DNA of 19,813 nt, taken from the NCBI GenBank assembly GCA_018648445.1, contig JABGRG010000077.1, forward strand, positions 1 to 19,813, written 5' to 3'. Position 1 is the first letter of the stretch; every line of letters starts with the position of its first letter. A program made the translations under genes and the position numbers. The notes below the pieces were generated by a model. The model ran no database searches and was not told the origin of the DNA. It worked only from the letters and a program-made list of their open reading frames with translations. This document shows, piece by piece, positions 15,736 through 19,813 of this stretch. This DNA comes from Rhodospirillales bacterium. GTDB taxonomy: Bacteria; Pseudomonadota; Alphaproteobacteria; Rhodospirillales_A; JACZKS01.

Positions 15736-16577
15736 CATTTGTTGGCGTCCAGGCGATCGCTGAGTCCGACGACTAGGGTTTGGGCCAGACACATGGGTCC
15801 GACAAGGCCCCTGAAGGTTAGCTTTTCGTTGTCGGCGATCTCGAAACAGACCGTGGCGGGCGCGGCCAACGGGCTTAGCGGGCTGTCGGTGATGGCGATG
15901 ACCGGCACACCGGCATCGGCGCGTTCACCAACATTTTCGGCAACCCGCGGGGAATAGGACCGGAAGCTGATGGCGACGATGGCGTCCTTTGGCGTCGCCT
16001 GGCGAATATGTCGGGTCAGCATACCGCCGACGCCGTCGACCAGGCGGCAGCGTTTTTCCAGGCAGGTCAGTGCGTAGTCCAGATAGAAGGCGACCGGAAA
16101 GGACCGTCGTTGGGCGATCAGATAGACGTGTTCGGCCGCCGCCATGATTTCGACGGCCTTTTGAATGGCCTTTGGCGATGTCCCTGCGCGCAGCATTTCC
16201 AGCGATGCGATGCCCTGATCGGTGAGGCCCGCCAGGATCGCGTTGGGCTCGCGTTCGCCGCCGCCGCGTTTCTGACGCAGGCTTTGGACGCGTTCGCGGT
16301 AATTTTGCGATCCCTCGATCAGACGTGAACGGAACAGGCGTTGCATGGTACTAAACCCATCGAAGCCAAGGGCCTGAGCAAAGCGAACCATGCTTGACGG
16401 TTGCACTTCGGCCAGTTCGGCCAGACGGGTGATCGTTTCGAGGGCAAGATCGTCCGGGTTTTCAACAACGAAATGGGCAATCTGCTGCAACTGTCGGCTC
16501 AGAGACTCATAGCGTTCGGTGATGGTCCGTTGCAGTTCTTCGTAGGTCTTGGGAGCGTTTTTGGTTTTTTTGACCAT
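15735..16577 (-). CDS. RpiR-family transcriptional regulator (HTH plus SIS domain)
   Basis: Transcription factor of 280 residues with the standard RpiR layout. An N-terminal helix-turn-helix domain (about 12-90) contains ETITRLAELAEVQPSSMVRFAQALGFDGFSTMQRLFRS. A C-terminal SIS sugar-isomerase domain (about 130-255) shows HVYLIAQRRSFPVAFYLDYAL (150-170) and DAIVAISFRSYSP (198-210); SIS domains sense phosphosugars or related metabolites. It lies downstream of the transaldolase-like gene on the same strand (105-nt gap with a hairpin) and converges with the TRAP operon. In rhizobia the inositol regulator IolR belongs to this family, so it may control inositol genes, but the repeat element shared by the transaldolase, LivK-type and dctP regions makes those the likelier targets. 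Direction of control cannot be told from sequence. Confidence 0.9.
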   Translation of the reverse strand: MVKKTKNAPKTYEELQRTITERYESLSRQLQQIAHFVVENPDDLALETITRLAELAEVQPSSMVRFAQALGFDGFSTMQRLFRSRLIEGSQNYRERVQSLRQKRGGGEREPNAILAGLTDQGIASLEMLRAGTSPKAIQKAVEIMAAAEHVYLIAQRRSFPVAFYLDYALTCLEKRCRLVDGVGGMLTRHIRQATPKDAIVAISFRSYSPRVAENVGERADAGVPVIAITDSPLSPLAAPATVCFEIADNEKLTFRGLVGPMCLAQTLVVGLSDRLDANK

Positions 16578-16597
16578 ATTTCAGTTCCCGCGACAAT

Positions 16598-16615
16598 ACT
16601 GGGGTGAACACCAGT
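16598..16615. promoter_or_regulatory. Imperfect 18-bp palindrome upstream of the rpiR-type gene
   Basis: ACTGG (16598-16602) pairs with CCAGT (16611-16615), with one further mismatch and two more pairs inside. It sits 21 nt before the regulator's start and could be an autoregulatory site, although it does not match the GAAAATTCGTTCT element. Confidence 0.25.
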
Positions 16616-16627
16616 GGGGCGAAAGGT

Positions 16628-16653
16628 GGCGACGGGCACAGGAGCCCGCCGCC
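16628..16653 (-). terminator. Hairpin between the transaldolase-like gene and the rpiR-type gene
   Basis: GGCGACGGGC (16628-16637) and GCCCGCCGCC (16644-16653) form a 10-position stem with a 6-nt loop. The single mismatch is A-C in plus-strand RNA but G-U in minus-strand RNA, so the fold is complete only in the transcript of the two minus-strand genes. The following T-run is weak (CCTTTC). It may be a partial terminator or an RNA-stability element. Confidence 0.5.
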
Positions 16654-16682
16654 TTATATCATCCAACAATATCCGGCGAAAC

Positions 16683-17762
16683 CTAGACGCCGGGAATCAT
16701 ATAGCTGCGAATGTCGCCGACGAAATCGTGCTGCGCGCCAATGAATCCCGAAAGGGTTTTTTTGGTCGGGCCGTAGCTGTCGAACTCCGCTGGCGTCATG
16801 CCCTTTTCATCATAGCCTTTGCGGAAGTCGACGAACTTCTTGTCCAGTTCCGCGAGGATCGCCGGATCGACCGGAATGTCCATGCGTGGAACCGCGTCGA
16901 TATCCGAACCGTTGAAGCGCTTCTGCCAGCCGTGGGTCAGGGTCACCACCACATCGCCGCCGATGAATTCCGACCAATGGCGATGATTGCGCGTCGCTGC
17001 CGACAACGCCCGCACCCGATAGCCGCGTTCCTGATAGATTTGATAGGCCTTCTTCATCATCGCGACACCGGCCCAATCCAGATTTTCCGGGTTGGTGATG
17101 ATGTCTTCCTTGGCCGCAACCACTTTCAGCCAATCGTCCATGCGTCCGACCATCAGCGTGCAGACCGAGCCCATGCGCGAAATGTCGTGGCCCGCCTTTT
17201 CACGTCGATCAAGGCCACGCTCGACGGCCTCGGCCACGGCGATGGCCTGGGCGACGCAGAAGCTGACCGTCGCGTTGATGCTAACGCCCCGGAAGGTCAC
17301 TTCTTCGATGGCTTCGATGCCCGCCGCCGTGACCGGAATTTTGATGATCATGTTGGGGGCAAGAGCGTCGAAACGAACCGCCTGTTCGACCATGCGGTCG
17401 GCGTTGCGGTAGAATTGCGGATTGGTCTGAAGCGAAAGCCGCCCGACCTTGCCGTCGCCTTTTTCGAAAATGGGCAGCAGCAGTTTGGCGCCGGTCTTCG
17501 ACATTTCCTCGACCAGCTTCCAGGCAATGTCATCTTCGCTGGCCGTGGGGTTGTCGGCGATCAGTTTCCTGATGGTCGGCTCCCACTTAGCGCGCTCTTT
17601 CTTCAGAACCTCGGCGACGATAACGGGGTTGGCGGTCGCGCCGACGCAACCGTTATCGATTGAATATTCAAGCTCGCTGACCGAGCACGAATCGTTCCAC
17701 AGATCCGTCGGCGTGGTCACGCTCATTTTATGCAGCGGGCTCTTGTACGTTTGAACATTCAT
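16683..17762 (-). CDS. Transaldolase-family aldolase with atypical active site
   Basis: Class I Schiff-base aldolase of the transaldolase family, 359 residues. The Schiff-base lysine is K141 in NMIIKIPVTAAGIEAI. Other family blocks are LWNDS (22-26, D24), TANP (43-46, N46), INATVSF (162-168) and MVGRMDDW (204-211). By eye, positions that in E. coli TalB are Glu96, Ser176 and Phe178 read Gln112 (GRLSLQTNP), Thr202 and Met204. A Gln at the Glu96 position is what fructose-6-phosphate aldolase has, so this may be an aldolase or may transfer an unusual dihydroxyacetone unit. AGAGGAG precedes the start. It is the first gene of a minus-strand unit with the RpiR-type regulator and diverges from a LivK-type binding-protein gene. 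True substrate unknown. Confidence 0.82.
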   Translation of the reverse strand: MNVQTYKSPLHKMSVTTPTDLWNDSCSVSELEYSIDNGCVGATANPVIVAEVLKKERAKWEPTIRKLIADNPTASEDDIAWKLVEEMSKTGAKLLLPIFEKGDGKVGRLSLQTNPQFYRNADRMVEQAVRFDALAPNMIIKIPVTAAGIEAIEEVTFRGVSINATVSFCVAQAIAVAEAVERGLDRREKAGHDISRMGSVCTLMVGRMDDWLKVVAAKEDIITNPENLDWAGVAMMKKAYQIYQERGYRVRALSAATRNHRHWSEFIGGDVVVTLTHGWQKRFNGSDIDAVPRMDIPVDPAILAELDKKFVDFRKGYDEKGMTPAEFDSYGPTKKTLSGFIGAQHDFVGDIRSYMIPGV

Positions 17763-17828
17763 CGAAATGAACTCCTCTTAATGACAAATTGGTTGGTTAA
17801 ATATGCAACGGATGGCGGGGTTGTTTCA

Positions 17829-17912
17829 AGAACGAATTTTCGCTGACGTAATAAAAATGAAAAATACATTCTATAACGAGAAACTGCCATGAAAAATTTG
17901 AAAATTCGTTCT
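17829..17912. promoter_or_regulatory. Perfect 13-bp inverted repeat with an internal third copy (putative operator)
   Basis: AGAACGAATTTTC (17829-17841) and GAAAATTCGTTCT (17900-17912) are exact reverse complements, 58 nt apart, in the 185-nt region between two divergent genes. A related sequence, GAAAAATACATTCT (17859-17872), lies between them. Each arm contains GAA-N6-TTC, close to the GGAA-N6-TTCC motif reported for the RpiR-type IolR of rhizobia. The arrangement fits a regulator binding both arms, perhaps by looping. Confidence 0.6.
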
Positions 17913-17947
17913 ATCTTCCAGTCAGGAGAGAGGGCAGGGGGAGAGCC

Positions 17948-19243
17948 ATGTCTGAAAAGCCGATATCACGCCGCAACGTCCTCAAGTCCGCCGGTATGAT
18001 TTCGGCGTGGACCGGGACAGTGTTCTTCGGCCCGTGGAAGCACAATCGCGTTTATGCAGCCGCGACCGACAAACCGATCAAGATCGGCATCACGTCCGAC
18101 GCCAGCGGCCAGTACGCCAACAGGGGCGTATCTGACCGGCGCGGCGTGGTGATGGCCATCAACGAATTCAATCACAAGGGCGGTCTGTTGGGACGCCGGA
18201 TCGAAATTGCGGGTCTGGATACCGAGACCACGCCAGCGACCGGTGCCCGCGTCGCCGAACGCCTGATTACCCAAGACGAGGCGTCGTTCCTGATCGGGGC
18301 CACCAGCTCGGGCGTTGCCAACGCCGTTTCCCAGGTGGCCCAGAAATACGGCACCGTCTATCTCAACACCAATTCCAGTTCGCCCACGGAATCGGGCACG
18401 AACTGCCATCGCGTGAAATTTGTCTGGAACGGCAACGGCACCAACTTTGCCAAGGCTGCGGTCAAGAACGCCATGCAGGTGTACGGCGATCAATGGCTGC
18501 TGCTGACCAGCGATTATGTTTGGGGCCGCAACACGTCGGCATCGATGCGCAAATTGATTGACGCGGCAGGTGGCAAGGTAATCGACGAAATCCTGGTGCC
18601 TCGGGGCGCGCGCGATTTCGCTTCCGTCCTGCTCAAGGTACAGCAGGCCAAGGCCCAGGTGATTGCCGCAGCCATTGGCGGCGACGATCAAAAGGCCATG
18701 CGCCAGCAGGTGGCGCAACCGGGCATGGGTGCCGAACCCGCGTGGATCAGCAGCCAGCGCGATTGGCCGGATGTTTACGGCCTGCCGCTGGATAACCTGT
18801 TCGGCGTTTTCGGCACCACTTGGTACCACAAGCTCGACCTGCCGGGCGTGGCCGAATTCGTTCAGCGCTATCAGGCCGCCTATCCCGACGCCAGGATGAA
18901 GGTGCCGGGCAACGTCTTCTACAATGGCTATATGGCCACCCACGAGTTGTTGCAGGCCGTCGAACGCGCCGGTACGACCAGCAATATCCAGATCATCAAG
19001 CAGCTTGAGGGGCGTAGAATTCCGGCCCGCGATCGCCTGCAGCATTTCGATGCGTATATCAATTCCGCTACGCACCAGATGCAGCAGACCGTCTATCTGG
19101 CGACGGCGAACATTGGGTCCAAGGACAAGGAGGACATGTTCAAGATCGTGTCCTGGAGTTCGCCGGAGGATGTGCGAGACACCGGCGCGGATGCGTCATG
19201 CAAGCTCGAATCCTATGCCGATACGCCTTCCTACGAAACCTGA
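17948..19243 (+). CDS. Tat-exported LivK-type (Peripla_BP_6) substrate-binding protein
   Basis: Type I periplasmic binding protein of the branched-chain amino acid, urea and amide group, 431 residues. The N-terminus has a twin-arginine signal, SRRNVLK (7-13), followed by a hydrophobic stretch ending near VYAAA (35-39), so it is probably exported folded. The fold shows IKIGITSDASGQYANRG (44-60) with the usual ligand-contact loop, GRRIEIAGLDTE, FLIGATSSGVANAVSQVAQKYG (about 114-135) and LTSDYVWGRN (about 186-195). No permease or ATPase gene adjoins it, so it is an orphan binding protein or serves a transporter elsewhere. GGGGGAGA precedes the start. It diverges from the transaldolase-like gene, and the repeat element 35 nt upstream suggests shared control. 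The ligand cannot be named from sequence. Confidence 0.87.
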   Translation: MSEKPISRRNVLKSAGMISAWTGTVFFGPWKHNRVYAAATDKPIKIGITSDASGQYANRGVSDRRGVVMAINEFNHKGGLLGRRIEIAGLDTETTPATGARVAERLITQDEASFLIGATSSGVANAVSQVAQKYGTVYLNTNSSSPTESGTNCHRVKFVWNGNGTNFAKAAVKNAMQVYGDQWLLLTSDYVWGRNTSASMRKLIDAAGGKVIDEILVPRGARDFASVLLKVQQAKAQVIAAAIGGDDQKAMRQQVAQPGMGAEPAWISSQRDWPDVYGLPLDNLFGVFGTTWYHKLDLPGVAEFVQRYQAAYPDARMKVPGNVFYNGYMATHELLQAVERAGTTSNIQIIKQLEGRRIPARDRLQHFDAYINSATHQMQQTVYLATANIGSKDKEDMFKIVSWSSPEDVRDTGADASCKLESYADTPSYET

Positions 19244-19342
19244 GCCCGGTCTGAACGTAACCGAGCCACCCTTGGGGTTTCTTCACGAGTTGTGCTATTA
19301 ATATCCCGGTGGGGACACGGATATCGTGAAAGGTGGGTGCTC

Positions 19343-19543
19343 ATGGCCAAGGACAATTCCCAGGTTGAAGATCATCGGGAAAAGCCGCGTCGCCGAATAG
19401 AAGGGCCGCACGATGGTACGCGAAGCGGGACGGAACGGCGGCAGGCCAAAGAAGAAGAATGGCCTTACTTCGAGAAGCGAGGTGGTGATGAACGGCGCTC
19501 GGGGGAAAACCGGCGCTCGGGGCTCGACAGACGCGAGGACTAA
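19343..19543 (+). CDS. Small charged hypothetical protein with RRSG repeats
   Basis: Sixty-six residues from MAKDNSQVED, chosen because AGGTGGG (19331-19337) lies 5 nt before this ATG; an earlier in-frame ATG at 19292 has no such site. About half of the residues are charged. The C-terminus repeats a short motif: DERRSGENRRSGLDRRED. Similar ERRSG-x-DRRSG stretches occur in many proteobacterial proteins as charged linkers or tails, with no function I can name. There is no signal peptide or membrane segment, and it is probably disordered. A second small gene follows after 21 nt, so the two may be co-transcribed. Reality as a gene is likely but not certain. Confidence 0.55.
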   Translation: MAKDNSQVEDHREKPRRRIEGPHDGTRSGTERRQAKEEEWPYFEKRGGDERRSGENRRSGLDRRED

Positions 19544-19564
19544 TTAATTTGAAAGGGGCTCTTC

Positions 19565-19750
19565 ATGCCCATGAAGAAGAAGAAAGCAAAGAAACCAAAT
19601 AAGGCCCGCGCCGAGGCGGCCGCTGCGCAGCCAGCGCGCAATTTCCCGGGAAGCACTCACGCGCCGGGAAATCCGGGCAGGGGTCCGGGCGGAAGTGGCG
19701 GGTCCGGCTTCGTTCAGCGAACCAGAAAAGCGACGGGACGCGGAGGCTGA
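19565..19750 (+). CDS. Small basic low-complexity hypothetical protein
   Basis: Sixty-one residues, with a Lys-rich N-terminus (MPMKKKKAKKPNKAR), an Ala/Pro middle and a Gly-rich stretch (NPGRGPGGSGGSG) ending in basic residues. GAAAGGGG (19551-19558) is 6 nt before the ATG; an alternative ATG two codons later is too far from it. The composition suggests a disordered nucleic-acid-associated or ribosome-associated protein, but no family is recognised and low complexity makes this weak. It lies 21 nt after the RRSG-repeat gene on the same strand. Confidence 0.45.
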   Translation: MPMKKKKAKKPNKARAEAAAAQPARNFPGSTHAPGNPGRGPGGSGGSGFVQRTRKATGRGG

Positions 19751-19813
19751 TGGGTTTTTCCTAGCCCACATTATTCATGACTACCGTCTTATTTGATCGG
19801 GGCATACGGCATC

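Noticed and set aside
16614..17663. A 349-codon open frame antisense to the transaldolase-like gene
   Set aside because: The opposite strand encodes a clear transaldolase-family protein with its own ribosome binding site; the antisense product shows no domain.
17966..19075. A 369-codon open frame antisense to the LivK-type gene
   Set aside because: Same reason: the plus strand has a signal peptide and a conserved fold, the antisense frame has neither.
1..19813. Mobile elements, CRISPR arrays, tRNA or rRNA genes, phage or defence systems
   Set aside because: No transposase, integrase, regularly spaced repeat, tRNA-like or rRNA-like sequence was recognised on either strand.

Overview
The window reads as part of a GC-rich alphaproteobacterial chromosome, probably Rhodospirillales-like; that lineage is a judgement from protein style, not from a marker gene. 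It is a sugar-acid and polyol catabolism region. It holds thirteen complete metabolic, transport and regulatory genes, one gene cut by the left edge and two small genes of unknown function. I see no tRNA, rRNA, insertion sequence, phage gene or CRISPR array.

Layout. (1) 2-844: a 5'-truncated dienelactone-hydrolase-family esterase with a Tat-type N-terminus. (2) 855-4728: an inositol block, iolE and iolD on the minus strand (coupled, 1-nt gap) diverging from iolG on the plus strand. These cover oxidation, dehydration and ring opening of myo-inositol. (3) 4762-9099, minus strand: a complete AfuABC/FbpABC-type ABC importer (binding protein, fused two-domain permease, ATPase). Its binding protein lacks the tyrosine pair of ferric-binding FbpA, and an inositol-monophosphatase-family gene diverges from it (9322-10116), so a phosphorylated sugar or polyol is a reasonable substrate guess. 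(4) 10129-12391: a short-chain dehydrogenase diverging from uronate isomerase uxaC. (5) 12715-15682: a DctP-DctQ-DctM TRAP transporter, probably for a hexuronate given uxaC upstream, with a hairpin terminator or attenuator after dctP and a bidirectional terminator after dctM. (6) 15735-17762, minus strand: an atypical transaldolase-family aldolase followed by an RpiR-type regulator. (7) 17948-19243: a Tat-exported LivK-type binding protein with no permease or ATPase beside it. (8) 19343-19750: two small, highly charged or low-complexity proteins.

How it may work together. Inositol, hexuronate and possibly phosphosugar substrates would be imported by the TRAP and ABC systems and fed to IolG/IolE/IolD and UxaC. 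The pathways are incomplete here: no iolB, iolC, iolJ, uxuA/uxuB or kdgK is present, so the remaining steps must lie outside. Regulatory structure is visible. A 13-bp perfect inverted repeat (GAAAATTCGTTCT and its complement) flanks the divergent transaldolase/LivK-type promoter region, and a near-copy lies at the same distance before dctP. This ties the three units into one putative regulon, for which the local RpiR protein is the obvious candidate regulator. A separate cluster of GGAAC/GTTCC palindromes lies farther upstream of dctP.

All functions are inferred from motifs and context by eye; no alignment or database search was run.
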